A stretch of 64,000 nucleotides of DNA, taken from positions 11,985,721 to 12,049,720 of the forward strand of contig OU862928.1 in NCBI GenBank assembly GCA_917880885.1, written 5' to 3'. The DNA is from Limnephilus marmoratus. Lineage: Eukaryota; Arthropoda; Insecta; Trichoptera; Limnephilidae. Under the pieces are notes generated by a model. The model was not told the DNA's origin. It saw only the letters and a program-made list of their open reading frames with translations, and did no database searches. A program made the position numbers and the translations under genes. Shown piece after piece: positions 50,868-62,144 of this stretch (the stretch's first letter is position 1; each line of letters begins with the position of its first letter).

Positions 50868-53693
50868 AACTTCGAAATTATCTGCTTGACCGAAACATGG
50901 TTGAGCTCCAATGTCTTCGATTCGGAATTGTTCGACAGGCGCTATACTGTTTACAGGCGAGACAGAGATAATGATGCACGCGGTGGCGGTGTGTGCATTG
51001 CGGTTAAGAATACACTTACGTCCCAGAGAATGCAAATACTCGAAACGGAAGGCGAACACATATGGGTGAAGGTAACAAAAAATAAATTTACCGCCTATAT
51101 TTGTGTTGTATACTTTTATTGCACCAATGACTCGGAGAATCGCACAACTTTCTACGATTATATTGATCAGGAATGTCAATCAAGAATTTTAAAAGACCGG
51201 AACGTCCTTATAATTGGGGATTTCAATTTAAATAACAAACCCGAAGAGGTTATATTAGAGCACTTATATTTCCTGAACTCCAATAACCTCAAACAAGAAA
51301 ATGAAATTAAAAATCATTTTGACAATATACTTGATTTAGTACTAAGTAACACGACTAGTTGCGACGTAAGTCGATGTGAGGAACCCTTGGTCAACGAAGA
51401 TAAATTTCATCCGACCTTAGCTATTCTTACTAAATTAACCAGGACAAAATGTAACCGGCGCCAGCTGCGGAACAGCGCTACTCGCCCGGCACGTCTACCT
51501 ACCTCCAACCATCAGTTCCAGTTCAAGCGAGCAGATATGCAGTTAATATGCGACATACTCTCAGAATTTGATTGGAACTACCTACATACTATATCGGAAG
51601 CAAATGACGCAGTTGCGTACTTAAACAATGTATTATTCAGTATTTTTGAAATATGTGTTCCCATTAGGAAAAAATTATGTAAAAATGTAAATTATCCGGC
51701 GTGGTTCTCTAAAAAAATTATAGATAAATTAAAAAGCAAAGAATCGCATCGCAGAAGATATAAACTGCACAAGAATCAATCGGATTACTTGTTATTCTCT
51801 GCGATGCGATCCGAGCTTAAAAAAGATATAGCAATTGCGAAGCGCCAGTATTTAGAAAAAGTTCAGTATGGGATCAAAGATGATGTCAAATGTTTTTGGG
51901 ATTTTATTAAATCCCAAAAAGCAAATCCATATACCCAAATTAACTTAAGTGATAGAACGGAAACTTTTTCCGATCCCGAAATAGTAAGCCAAAAATTTGC
52001 CGATTATTTCAAATCAGTGTACAGCCAGTTAGCTCCTCAACTAAATCTAGACTTTACTCGAACCGAGAGGCCCTGGAATATTGGCAAAATCGGTCTTGAG
52101 CTAACCTGTCCAGAGGAAGTAGACTCCTGTACTCGAACTTTAAAGCTCGACAAGGCTGCAGGCCCAGACGGAATACCCCCTAATATAATTGCTCATTTGT
52201 CAAAAACCATTTGTAAACCGCTGAGCTATATATTTAATCTTAGCATATCGACTGGTTGTTTCCCTCATTCTTGGAAACTCACGCGTGTAAGCCCAATTTT
52301 CAAAGCTGGAGACAAGTCTGATATAAGGAATTACAGACCAGTAGCTGTACTGTCAACCATACCAAAAATATTTGAAATGATTATTTACAAGAAATTACAT
52401 CACCAAATTATGCCATTTCTAGGAGAAAATCAACACGGTTTCATGCCAAGAAAATCCACGGTTTCAAATTTGTTAACATTTTCGCGATTGGTGGCCGTCG
52501 GACTGGACTCGAGACACCAAACAGATGTAGTGTATACGGATTTTGCCAAGGCTTTTGATCGAGTTGATCATGATATTTTACTACTTAAAATGTACAAACT
52601 TGGTTTCGATCAACAAACGCTTATATTCTTCGCGTCCTATTTAAAAGCCAGAAGTCAATATGTAATAATAAATGGACATGAATCTAAACAATTCCCGGCG
52701 TTATCAGGTATTCCCCAAGGTTCAAACCTTGGTCCCTTGCTGTTCCTTATACTTATAGATGACATCCAGGTTTGTGTAAAATATTGCAAATGTCTTCTAT
52801 TTGCAGATGACCTCAAACTTTTGATGGAAATAATTTGTTACTATGACTGCTTAAAAATGCAATCTGACCTTGATGCTATTGCAGAATGGTCAGTAAAGAA
52901 CAAATTAGAATTCAATATAAAAAAATGTGTAACTATGACATATACCCGCTCCGAGAAGCCCATAGTTTTTGAATACAACATTAAAGGGCAAACATTATGC
53001 CGAGTCAACAGCTTTAAAGATCTCGGTATCGTCTTTGATCCCAAACTGACATTCTCGGATCATATATCACGGCTCACTCCAGCTTGCTACAAACTCCTGG
53101 GTTTCATCATCAGAATATGTAAGCAATTTGATGACCCAGATGCAATGATAGCCATGTTTGATGGAGTCATAAGAAGTAAGCTGGAGTATGCCAGTGGTGT
53201 GTGGACTCCGCACCAAGCGAAATATATTAATATGCTAGAACAAATTCAAAAAAAATTCCTTAGGTATGTCTATATGCGGATGCATGGAACGTACCCGAGA
53301 TTCATGCACCATATGGAATTACTTGAGGCAACAAATAGATTTAGCTTGGAAACTAGACGTCATGCAAATCTTGCAATTCTTAGTTTTAACATAATCCATA
53401 ACCGTATTGACAGCCCATTCCTCTTGGAATGTTATGGCTTATACGTGCCTGAAAATTTCAGCCGTAGTCGTCGACACGACTTGTTCAAAATACCATACGG
53501 CAGAACAGATGTTCTAGCACAGCATAGCATGACAAGAGGAATGGTGCTGATGAACGAAATATCGGAAACACTAGATATATATAACTCTTCTTTAGATAGC
53601 CTTAAGATTTTTTTGTATAATAATCATCTTTCTAGGTGTTAAGACTGTCAAAATGAGATAATTGTACAGTAATTGGATAAAAATCTGTTGTAC

Positions 53694-53743
<50 letters not shown>
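50868..53743 (+). mobile_element. 5'-truncated non-LTR retrotransposon
   Basis: It begins inside the endonuclease (GAAATTATCTGCTTGACC gives EIICLTETW) directly after TIR-element sequence, and ends in an A-tail of about 43 bases (53701-53743). ORF1 and the first part of the endonuclease were lost by 5' truncation. A shorter member of the same family is at 31626-31990. Confidence 0.9.
50886..53642 (+). CDS. LINE endonuclease/reverse transcriptase, 5'-truncated
   Basis: A 918-codon open frame; the first Met follows IICL and is not the native start. Remaining endonuclease motifs: TETWLSS, RGGGVCIAV, LIIGDFNLNNK near residue 110, and KFHPTLAI. Reverse transcriptase motifs: KAAGPDGIPPNII near 425, NYRPVAVLSTIPKI, YTDFAKAFDRVDH, GIPQGSNLGPLLFLI and the catalytic FADDLKL near 638. 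The C-terminal blocks are DLGIVFDPKLTFSDH and SKLEYASGVWTPHQ. FADD and PQGSNLGPLLF suit the Jockey group. The frame is undamaged although the element cannot retrotranspose without its missing 5' part, which suggests a young insertion. Confidence 0.9.
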   Translation: MTETWLSSNVFDSELFDRRYTVYRRDRDNDARGGGVCIAVKNTLTSQRMQILETEGEHIWVKVTKNKFTAYICVVYFYCTNDSENRTTFYDYIDQECQSRILKDRNVLIIGDFNLNNKPEEVILEHLYFLNSNNLKQENEIKNHFDNILDLVLSNTTSCDVSRCEEPLVNEDKFHPTLAILTKLTRTKCNRRQLRNSATRPARLPTSNHQFQFKRADMQLICDILSEFDWNYLHTISEANDAVAYLNNVLFSIFEICVPIRKKLCKNVNYPAWFSKKIIDKLKSKESHRRRYKLHKNQSDYLLFSAMRSELKKDIAIAKRQYLEKVQYGIKDDVKCFWDFIKSQKANPYTQINLSDRTETFSDPEIVSQKFADYFKSVYSQLAPQLNLDFTRTERPWNIGKIGLELTCPEEVDSCTRTLKLDKAAGPDGIPPNIIAHLSKTICKPLSYIFNLSISTGCFPHSWKLTRVSPIFKAGDKSDIRNYRPVAVLSTIPKIFEMIIYKKLHHQIMPFLGENQHGFMPRKSTVSNLLTFSRLVAVGLDSRHQTDVVYTDFAKAFDRVDHDILLLKMYKLGFDQQTLIFFASYLKARSQYVIINGHESKQFPALSGIPQGSNLGPLLFLILIDDIQVCVKYCKCLLFADDLKLLMEIICYYDCLKMQSDLDAIAEWSVKNKLEFNIKKCVTMTYTRSEKPIVFEYNIKGQTLCRVNSFKDLGIVFDPKLTFSDHISRLTPACYKLLGFIIRICKQFDDPDAMIAMFDGVIRSKLEYASGVWTPHQAKYINMLEQIQKKFLRYVYMRMHGTYPRFMHHMELLEATNRFSLETRRHANLAILSFNIIHNRIDSPFLLECYGLYVPENFSRSRRHDLFKIPYGRTDVLAQHSMTRGMVLMNEISETLDIYNSSLDSLKIFLYNNHLSRC

Positions 53744-53747
<4 letters not shown>

Positions 53748-53959
53748 CTATAGAGCTAAGGTCGGACGATTAGTCAGCAGTTTGAGCTGTAGATATTCGT
53801 CAACACTTTGGTTCTCATAGATATTAGTCAACAGTTTGAGCTGTGGATATTCGTCAACACTTTGGTTCTCAAAGATATTAGTTCGATTTTTTCAGTTTTT
53901 GGAATTCCTGTAGATATTAGTAGACGCCTCCGTGCTTTTGAAGATATAAGGGCTGGAAG

Positions 53960-54170
53960 TTTCGCCCTCTAGAAATTTCTAGAACAGTCCAGAACATTCG
54001 AAAGTATTCAAGAGCATTCCACAACATCCCGGAACATTCTGGAATGCTGTTGAATGTTCTGGAATAGTCTGGAACGTTTGGGAACATTCCGGACCATCCC
54101 ATGAGGATCATTCCAGAACACTCTCGAATGTTTTGGAATATTCTGGAACATTGTGGACCATTCGAAGTAT
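53960..54170. promoter_or_regulatory. Array of heat-shock-element-like motifs
   Basis: Clustered inverted nGAAn pentamers: GAACATTCTGGAA (54032-54044), GAATGTTCTGGAA (54052-54064) and GAATATTCTGGAA (54136-54148) each contain three alternating pentamers, the classical heat-shock-factor site. Many two-pentamer forms such as TTCTAGAAC and GAACATTCC lie around them. The array has irregular spacing and probably belongs to a mobile element whose Helitron-like end is at 54697-54720. Function is untested. Confidence 0.55.
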
Positions 54171-54264
54171 TTTAGTATGGGTGAGGATACCCATTGGTAG
54201 GGGTGTATAAAGCAAGAACCGTCGTGGGTTCGATTGTCAGTTCAATCTTATATCAACTCACTAA

Positions 54265-54697
54265 AGCCTCGATGACACACGGCTAGTTTACAAGCTACTA
54301 TCTACTAAGTTTAAAAGCGGGAAAATCGGCGAGTGAGATTGTCATGATGAAACACAAAACTGTCCACTCGCTCAGAAGCGTAGGAAACTGAGGTCGCTTT
54401 TAGCGCCAGTAACAAAAATAACGACGCCTGCGTGAACTAATTCTTCAGATTTTTAATAATTAAAATCAGCTGTTTATCGGAAGCCATGTTGGAAACGCAA
54501 ATAAACCAATCACGAGCAAGCGGAGATAGCGTGTAGGCGAGTAAAGTTGACGACCTTTCAACTTTTTTTCGTAGATTGTCAAAAATCTGCTAGTTGCTGC
54601 TAGTTAGCAAGTGACACGATGACACTGGGCGAGTTTACTAACAAATAGTGAATTTCCCAAATAGTAGCTTGTAAACTAGCCGTGTGTCATCGAGGCT
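54265..54697. mobile_element. TAA-flanked MITE with about 36-bp TIRs
   Basis: Inverted ends AGCCTCGATGACACACGGCT (extending AGTTTACAAGCTACTA), flanked by TAA on both sides (54262-54264 and 54698-54700). The 433-bp interior is non-coding. Immediately to the right GCGAAGCCGGGTACCCCAGC resembles a Helitron 3' end, so the MITE is nested in an older Helitron-like element. Confidence 0.85.
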
Positions 54698-55125
54698 TAA
54701 GCGAAGCCGGGTACCCCAGCTAACATAATCATCATTATTAAAAATTCTCAAATTGTTATTACTTACCCATGTTGAACCAAATAAACTATTTGGGGGTATT
54801 TCATTTAAAACTGGCGATTCTGTTACTGTTCTAAAATAATATTATTCGTAAAGAACTAACAAATCGTATTATCAGGCCCGGCGCAAATTACGGCCAGTCC
54901 ACGCACAGTTCTCGCACAGCACACGCGTGGTTATTTTGTAGAACATGGTTTCAGTCGGAGAGGCGCATATTAAACACATTCCACGGCCAGCCCAGTCCCA
55001 AGCTTCGTCGCGCGTGGGCGTGTTGTGCTTTCGACACAGTTTCGTGGATCGTGGGTCCCTTATTTTGTCTGTGTGAACAATGTTTTTGTTACTAGAACAT
55101 GGAAAAATGAATTGAAATGGTTAGA

Positions 55126-55269
55126 GGATTTCTTGTGTTAAATGATTCAACTCATGAAGATTACATTAGAGCAAAACTGAAGGATGATTTGTTCGAGAAG
55201 ATAGCCAAAGAATTAAATTACATTATATATAGTATAATGAAGAAATTGATTTCAGAATATAATAAATAG
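55126..55269 (+). pseudogene. MADF-domain-like remnant
   Basis: The plus-strand frame GFLVLNDSTHEDYIRAKLKD continues DLFEKIAKELNYIIY. The W/L-x-DSTHEDYI---LKDDLFEKIAKELN pattern is that of the middle of a MADF DNA-binding domain. No ATG or upstream half in frame. Compatible with the Harbinger-type context. Confidence 0.55.
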
Positions 55270-55307
55270 TAAATTATACTGATATCACACAATCCATATA
55301 TTTATAT

Positions 55308-55640
55308 TTGGGAGGCGGGAAGGGTACCGCCGCCCCGGGAAACTCTATTGGATAACCAACACCTCTGCCATAGGTCACCCCAAGTGGTTCGCTACGTTTG
55401 GTGATTTAGCAAGGGTGCCCGGGTTCATAGAGTGAGGTTTATCTAGGTCTTGGAGGCGGATGACCGGGACAAACTGAACCCCAGATTCCTACCCACTCCT
55501 TAAGCCCTTTTCCTTCCCAGAACTCTCCTCTTCTTCCTTTCCTTAAAAAAACCCTCCATACAGCATTCCGAAAGATGTCATAAACCCTGAGGGAAATTAT
55601 TTTTTCCCAAGGCCTCTAGTGTGAAGGTCAAGTAAAAAAA
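55308..55640 (+). mobile_element. LINE-derived short element, copy 10
   Basis: From TTTGGGAGGCGGGAAGGGTA to a decayed 3' stem-loop (AAACCCTGAGGG, CAAGGCCTC) and an A-tail at 55632-55641. It shares the same internal deletion as copy 9 (GGATGACCGGGACAAACTG), so both descend from a common short source. Confidence 0.85.
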
Positions 55641-57702
55641 AAATCTTTATTCATCCTCAGATTCAGATTCTAAATCGACAAGAAGTTTCTGCCTTGCTGT
55701 CATCTTGCATACTGCGAGAAGTGGGTTGGGTATGGTGTGGGTGTGGGCTGTGTTAAATATGCGCTACTATTAAAAAAACGTGTATAGGTCTCGCAAGTTA
55801 AGTTGACTTCATCACAGTACTCACACAGATGCAAAACTTTCATACAGCGTGTTTCGTTTTGTGCTTTTAACAAAAAAGCAATAAATGATTATTTCACAAT
55901 TGAGAATTCGAATCCAAAGCGTGTTTAAATCGGTAACATAAAACATAAAACTAATGTTGTTTTACAACATTTTTATAGAAATACTGAAGGTTTAGGAAGA
56001 AAAATAAGTTTATTAACTAAATGCGATAATCTTCAGGATTGAAATCAAAGGGGTATTCATAAATAACAACAAGGTTAAAAAAATATTATGTTATTTAAAA
56101 AGATTAATTTATTATAATATTCATACTTATATAATATTTTATAAAGTAAATAATCGACAAGCCGCCACATGCCGCTACACGTTTAATAGGCATAGCTTTT
56201 GAAAAGTAAACTACTGTCAAGAAACATCGGTTTCGGTCGGGATAGATGGAAAAACATGCATTTAAATTCGGTTTTCATTCAAAGTTAAAAATTTCCCATA
56301 TAAAACATCTCCATTGCCGCCATTTTTTTTACGGATTTGACATTTGTAAAGTTTCGTTTAAAACTCAATACGCATGAATTACTCGGTTTACCTAAACTAA
56401 GAACCTAATGGCTTACAAATTTGGCTGTTTATGGGTTATTTATTTTTTATAATTATGTGTTAGCAATCATCAGCAACACTAATTATTTAATTATGTACCA
56501 GTCATCATCAGCAACTATCTATACGTATATTTTCTAAAATATAACAGATTACTAACACAAAGGTACAAAAGATTAACTGTTGAATAGGTACTAGTCTGTG
56601 ATACTCCAGTTGCCTTAGACGTCAAATTATACAAGTCATTTATGCTTAAAAGTTGACCACTCTTTTTTTTACATTATGAATAAGTAAAATAATTAAACAT
56701 ACGGAATAAAATTTCACGATTTGGTTCATTCAGTGATTAGCCACGTTCCGTTTCGTAACAGGACTCCATGATATAGTAATAAATATTAAACTTTACAAAC
56801 ACTATTTATTATTTCAAATTTATAAATTTGTCATTATTTGTCACTAGCGAAATGTAGGTGCACGTGTGTTTAAATCAAATTACGAACCGAATGAATAGGA
56901 CAGTGGAGGTAATCCACCTCTTACCCGCCCTGGTATAAGTAACTGATGGTTACTCCTTCAAGGCTCTCGCAAGATTCTAATTTTTTTGATTAAACGAAGC
57001 TACATTTATTTATTTTGAACGAATCTAGACCTCCAGTGTCCATGCATACGTTGTTAGTAAGCAGTATGCAAGTGCTTAACAGGATAAACAAAATGCAAAA
57101 AATAGGTTAGTAAGACAAAGATAACTTAAACAGGGCAAAAGAAAAACTCATTCATGAGACTCCATGACGCGGAATTGCATCTGTAAAAAACCTGCAAGCA
57201 CCTGTATAAAATAGAGAACATAAGAAATACAATAAATCTCAAATCAATTGGCAAGTACCAACAAAAACTGTGAATGGCTTTCGGTCTGACCATAAACTAC
57301 ACTTAGAAAAATTAATGAATAGGACACCTGTAAGTACAGCCTCAAAAGGGTGTCGTTAAACTTGTCTCTCTTCTAACTAGTTACAATAAGTGGACGTAAA
57401 CAAGACAGAGAGCCTTATCGGATTTGTGGGCGTCGCTTAACGTTCACACAGATAGACCAATACATCAATACTAAGCATTTTTATTGCTTCCAACTTAGAG
57501 TGTTTTACTTATACGTAGGGGTAGGCTGGGTTTCGGTCACGCGGTGCTGTGCGTGGACTGGGCTCAATTTGCGCCAGGGCTTATGGTCCGCACGGGATGA
57601 CTGCGGATGTCAACAAACAGTCCAGATACACACACACACATACACCCTTTGTTGATGTACGACGAGTGAGAAGTTTACAATGTGCGCCGCTCCGACAGAA
57701 GG
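55641..57702. other. Interior of the 2.9-kb element, no gene supported
   Basis: AT-rich. 56330-56410 (ACGGATTTGACATTTG, GAATTACTCGGTTTACC, AAGAACCTAA) is a relative of 18085-18155. GC-rich sequence returns near 57530-57600. I see no conserved protein motif. Confidence 0.45.
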
Positions 57703-58118
57703 CATGTTCTACAAAATAACCACGCGTGTGCTGTGCGAGAACTGTGCGTGGACTGGCCGTAATTTGCGCCGGGCCTTACACCCGCACCCCACCCGGCACC
57801 CCGCATTGCGAACCCTGCCTGGCTCGTAAAAGAGTAATGTAGGTGCCACACCCAACGATAAAAGCGCGAGCAGATATCTGTTAAACCGTGAGCGCTCATG
57901 TGTTGTACCGTCACACATAAATATTTCTTTCTACGGTAGGAGAGCGGTTAGGATGAATTGGAGAGCTGCCACTTCTTTGTACTGAATCTGTCAACTTGAC
58001 AGATGTCATCTCAAACACAGCTGTCGTCCGCCCGTTTAGACAACTCCGTAATTAAAATGACCCCCTCTACTGTTTACGGCAGAGAGGGGATCGCATATCG
58101 CCTCGGCAGCGGTTACGG

Positions 58119-58753
58119 CCATAGACATCCAAATGGATAGACAAGCAGTTACAGATGAGGGGTAAAACCAAACTATGGAGAGCGAAGAGGGGAAAGATGA
58201 CTGTCATTCGTTGAACAATCAATCTGACAGTATATAGGCATCTCGCATTACAATATCACCATTTAGTTCTTAAAAGCAAAATCTGCTTTGAATGAATAGA
58301 CCTTTTTACATGGGAGCGCGAATTGCTTGCCACGTTCAAAACTTATTTGCTAAGGCCAAATGCTCGCCCCAAAAAGACTCGCGCCAATACACATATCAAT
58401 ATTTTCTTGCCGTGTTTAGTTAAAACACTTTTACAAATGTTTCATAATTTACTTACCTCTGTAACCAGCGACGAGCACATTGGAGTACCGCCCACATTCG
58501 CTATGTGCATATTGATACGTAGATATATTGTATAGCACAAGCTGCCGTTATTTCGTTAAATGTATGGATGTCAGCTTCTCGCTGTTCACGGCAAGAATGA
58601 TGACGTCACACATTTTAGATTCAAGCGAGGCTATATCCCCTCCCCATGGAGCGAGCCGGTTCCAAGGAGGAGCTACAGCCGGCGCCATGTGGAGGGGGAA
58701 ATAATACGTTTTTATCACTTAGGGCAGGTCCAGATATATTCATATGTCCGTGG
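58119..58753 (+). mobile_element. 635-bp element with 6-bp target duplication, copy 2
   Basis: CCATAGACATCCAAATGG to ATATGTCCGTGG, 635 bp, flanked by TTACGG on both sides (58113-58118 and 58754-58759). Nearly identical in sequence and identical in length to 18186-18820, in the other orientation. GC-rich block CCCTCCCCATGGAGCGAGCC and ATGACGTCACACATTTTAG (a CRE-like TGACGTCA) lie in the right third. Non-coding. Confidence 0.85.
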
Positions 58754-59143
58754 TTACGGCAGGTTACGGAGTATAACTTTGAGCTTTGAGCGCATAAACT
58801 GCTTAGGTGTGACAGGTCTAATGGGATTGTATGGAGAGCGTTATTGTGCGTGCGATGATCTTTTATATTCGCGTGTAGCACCCGTCTAAATGAGACACTA
58901 ACAAAAAAGCTAGCTAATTTTACGTTGAATTCGCGTGTAACTAATTCCGGGTTTTGACGCAAACCAAACTCTTTTCAGTATTGAATCAAATTTTATCGTA
59001 TATTTCATCATATGCCTGAGGCAGAGTATCAGAGATTTTCAAAAATAGCATCTATTTAGTCTCAAAATATTTCCAGAGTTACTCCCTAAATTCATGGATA
59101 AATGGTCTTCTTTTGGGGCCTATATTTTATTATTATTATATAT

Positions 59144-59929
59144 GAAGAGCACAGGGGAAAACATGCAATGTCACTAAGACAATGAACTGAGAAATCGTTA
59201 AATTAATATTTTGAACATTGAAAAGAGGTACATTAAAACTTGAAAGAAAACAAAAATATGTAATTTATAAAGAAAAAATATTTGTTTTGTGTGTAGTATA
59301 AAAAAAACTTCTTGCTTGTACCTATTTATTGAATTAGTTGAAAAAAAGAGAACGAAATCAGAAAATGCAGGAATTAATATGCAATGACCATGAATTTGTT
59401 CGAGCGCAATGCAAATGCAAAAATGCAATGTCTAAAACTTTGAAGTCTAATTTTCTTGTTTAAATCCGACATTCGACCGTAAAGTTAACGTTTTTTGGTA
59501 AAGTTTAGTTTGCTCGTCTGCTTCTTGCGGCGACATTTTTCCAAAAAATTGAACTACTTCGATTATATTTTAATTATAATATGAAAAACACATGCCGCAC
59601 AACACAACAGACGAGCGTAATAAAATAACTTCAAAAATTCAAACTGTAAACGTCAAGCCGACAACCATGGACATTTTGCTTATTTTTTTCCTGTACGACT
59701 TGGACATTGCTCGTTATTGCACTGTGTCAATATTTTTTCTATGAAGATTACTCAGTGGCTCTGCATACTACTGCAATGCGTGTTTGGCGTTTTGTTATAT
59801 TTGTACTATATTCGTACAATGGCATTGCCAGTACAGTTTACAATGGCTTTGTACTATACTCGTACAATGGCATTGCCAGTTCAAAAAACATAAAAATGTG
59901 ACTTTGCATGTTTTTCCCCTGTGCCCTTC
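59144..59929. mobile_element. TIR element, GCACAGGGGAAAA ends
   Basis: GAAGAGCACAGGGGAAAA and the complement of the right end GAAGGGCACAGGGGAAAA extend together through CATGCAAWGTCAC, about 30 bp. A local duplication TCGTACAATGGCATTGCCAG (59811 and 59868) lies near the right end. ATAT borders both sides. About 786 bp, non-coding. Confidence 0.65.
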
Positions 59930-60261
59930 ATATGCCTAACATATTTATTATTTAAAAAAATATATATTTGGTATTTTATCCGTAAATCTAAAACTATTTT
60001 TTATGAAACATTCAAATCACTCCACGACCGTTAAACGGTGTTTTTGTACCACGACTGTGCAATAAAAAATTTCAACCGTTACCAATAAAAAAAACATGAA
60101 ATTTATTTTTCATACTAGCAACACAGAGTGATTGCGCTTGCACATATGTGAATATTAAATGGCGCGCTGAAGATATACGTGAAAAATTTTGTAACCGAAA
60201 TATCTTCGTGAATCATGCTTTCTTTATATTTATCTTTACTTCTTTATCTTTATTATTATTA

Positions 60262-60525
60262 TTACCAAGTATAAAATAAAGTCGCTTACGCTGTATGTGC
60301 GCTTAAATCTTCTAAACTACGCAACGGATTTTCATGAAGTTTTCACCAATAGATAAAGTAATTCATGAGGAAGGTTTTTAGGTACATAATTTGTCAAGGT
60401 TTGGTTGAAATACATAATATATCTGGCCAAGCGGCAGCGGGCAGCGTGGTGTGGATATTATTTAACAGATGGCGTTGGTTATAAAGGTTTCGTTAGCCAC
60501 AGCAACGTGTTACCGGGTCTGCTAG
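60262..60525 (+). mobile_element. Helitron, CTAGCAGACCCGG family, copy 2
   Basis: The 3' end GCCACAGCAACGTGTTACCG then GGTCTGCTAG and T matches 10647 (minus) and 62033. The 5' part (AAGTATAAAATAAAGTCGC, TTTTCACCAATAGATA) is also shared. 5' boundary approximate. Confidence 0.65.
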
Positions 60526-60674
60526 TTATTTCATAAAACGGTTAATTTATTATTAGACTTGCATAGTTTAATATATTTAAAACTTATTTTTGGTTTGTTA
60601 CAATCGAAAAAAAATCGCAAAGTATTCTGCGAAAATTATTATAAACACGTGTTTTTCAGTTATTTTATAAGTTA

Positions 60675-61074
60675 CTAGCTTTTTCCCGCAGCTTCGCTCG
60701 CATGGTATTAGGGGTTTCCCACTCCGTCACCTCCACCTTCCCTCTCTCCATTCCACCCCCCTCCCCCTTCCCCCCTCCCGAGTTCCCCTCCCCCTCCCAG
60801 GTCCCCCTCCCCCCCTCCCAGGTTCCCCTCCCCTCCCTGGTTCCCCTCCCCCATCTCTCCCTCCCTCCCGCTTTCCATAGAAATAGCCGCTTCCTCGCGT
60901 GCCACCAATAGCAAAAACAAATTTCATAATGCCAGAGCTCACCTGAAGTTTTATAAAAACCTTGTCCTGACAATAACGAACACACAAAAAAAAGAATTAT
61001 CCAATTTGGTGCAGTCGTTCAAAAGTTATGCGCTTAGCAACACATTCAGAGATTCATTTTTATATATAAGAAGA
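60675..61074 (-). mobile_element. Non-autonomous Helitron, 400 bp
   Basis: On the minus strand it starts TCTTCTTATATATAAAAATG after an A and ends GCGAAGCTGCGGGAAAAAGC followed by TAG and T. Both termini are typical for insect Helitrons, and the 3' end matches that of the Helitron at 47215-48069. The interior has a C-rich tract (G-rich on the minus strand), as in that copy. Confidence 0.8.
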
Positions 61075-61323
61075 TATGTATGAAAAAGTTCACAGTGTTT
61101 CTTGAAATGCTATTTCAAACATTCCCGGGATATTTTTGATGTATTTTAAACAAGTCGTGTTTTACTAAACATTTTCACAATTTTCGCTTAATTATTATAT
61201 TAGCGAACTCCCTCTAACATGCCTATTTACATATCTCTCCTTCTTCTTTTGGAGCGGGCACAAATTACCCAGTTCAGAAATCTGATTTGAGCCACGCCAA
61301 CCGTCAAAAAAAATGTATCAAAA

Positions 61324-61720
61324 CCATAGACATCCAAATTCAATAGACCAGAAATAACAGGTGAGGGGAAAAATCAACTATGGCGGTACGAAGGGGGGAA
61401 GATGACTGTGGTTGGTTGAAAAATTAATCTGACAGTATATAGGCATCTCGCATTATAATATCACCATTTAGTTCTTAAAAAATAACATCTGCTTTTTAAT
61501 GAATAGACCTTTTTACGTGGGAGCGCGAATTGCTCGCTACGTTATTAACATATTTGCGAAGTCTGAATAGGCAAAGTAAAGTTCGCATCTTTTCACAGAC
61601 AACTATTTTGTTGCCATATTTAGTTAAGACACTTTTACAAATGTTTCATAATTTACTTACCCCTGTAACCAGCGACGAGCACATTCGAGAACCGCCCACA
61701 TTCGTGATGACCGACATATT
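61324..61720 (+). mobile_element. Truncated copy of the 635-bp element
   Basis: CCATAGACATCCAAATTC to about ACCGCCCACATTCG follows 58119-58505 at roughly 80-85% identity by eye. The last third is missing. It is followed by a Helitron. Confidence 0.7.
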
Positions 61721-61756
61721 TTAGGGTTATCACAACCGCTCTGTTGGTATAATTAC

Positions 61757-62033
61757 ATAATATAAAATGAAGGCACTCAAAATGTATGTGCGCATTGATC
61801 TTTTAAAATACAAATAAAATAGATTTTCATGCGGTTTTCACCAATAGATAGAATGATTCAAGAGAAAGGTTTATATGTATATTACATGCTTATTATAGTA
61901 GAGAAAAGCCAAGAAATTCAAATATTCAATTCAGGCAGCGGGCAGCAGGCAAGCGGGTGGTGAGGATTTTATAAAGGTTGGGTAATGGCGTTGTGTTTCG
62001 TTAGCCACAGCAACGTGTGGCCGGGTCTGCTAG
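61757..62033 (+). mobile_element. Helitron, CTAGCAGACCCGG family, copy 3
   Basis: The 3' hairpin GCCACAGCAACGTGTGGC, then CGGGTCTGCTAG and T (62034). The body is nearly the complement of 10647-10918, including TTTTCATGCGGTTTTCACCA and TTATTATAGTAGA. 5' boundary approximate. Confidence 0.7.
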
Positions 62034-62144
62034 TTAATAAAAATAATGTAATTATCTCTTTTAATTAAAATTATTTTACTTGAATTATTTCACACGTTAT
62101 TTAATTACAATAATACGTAGCAGTTACATTATTATTTGCTCCTT

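Larger units (their letters stand above)
50773..53932. mobile_element. TIR element with TAATATCTAC repeats, copy 2, split by LINE
   Basis: The left end GACTCCAGATACTAATATC and the right end AGATATTAGTAGACGCCTCC are those of the element at 9543-9978 in reverse orientation. Internal AATATCTACAGC-type repeats flank both sides of a LINE inserted at about 50868. Without the LINE the element is about 285 bp. No clean target duplication is left. Confidence 0.75.
54874..57776. mobile_element. 2.9-kb element with about 73-bp TIRs
   Basis: Arms 54874-54946 and 57703-57776 are inverted and almost identical, starting AGGCCCGGCGCAAATTACGG and ending TTTTGTAGAACATG. Inside are a MADF-like remnant (55126), a LINE-derived short element (55308-55640) and, near both arms, related GC-rich subterminal sequences (GTGGACTGGGC and CCAGCCCAGTCC). 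The MADF remnant and GGCCC ends suggest a PIF/Harbinger-type element. No transposase remains. Confidence 0.75.
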
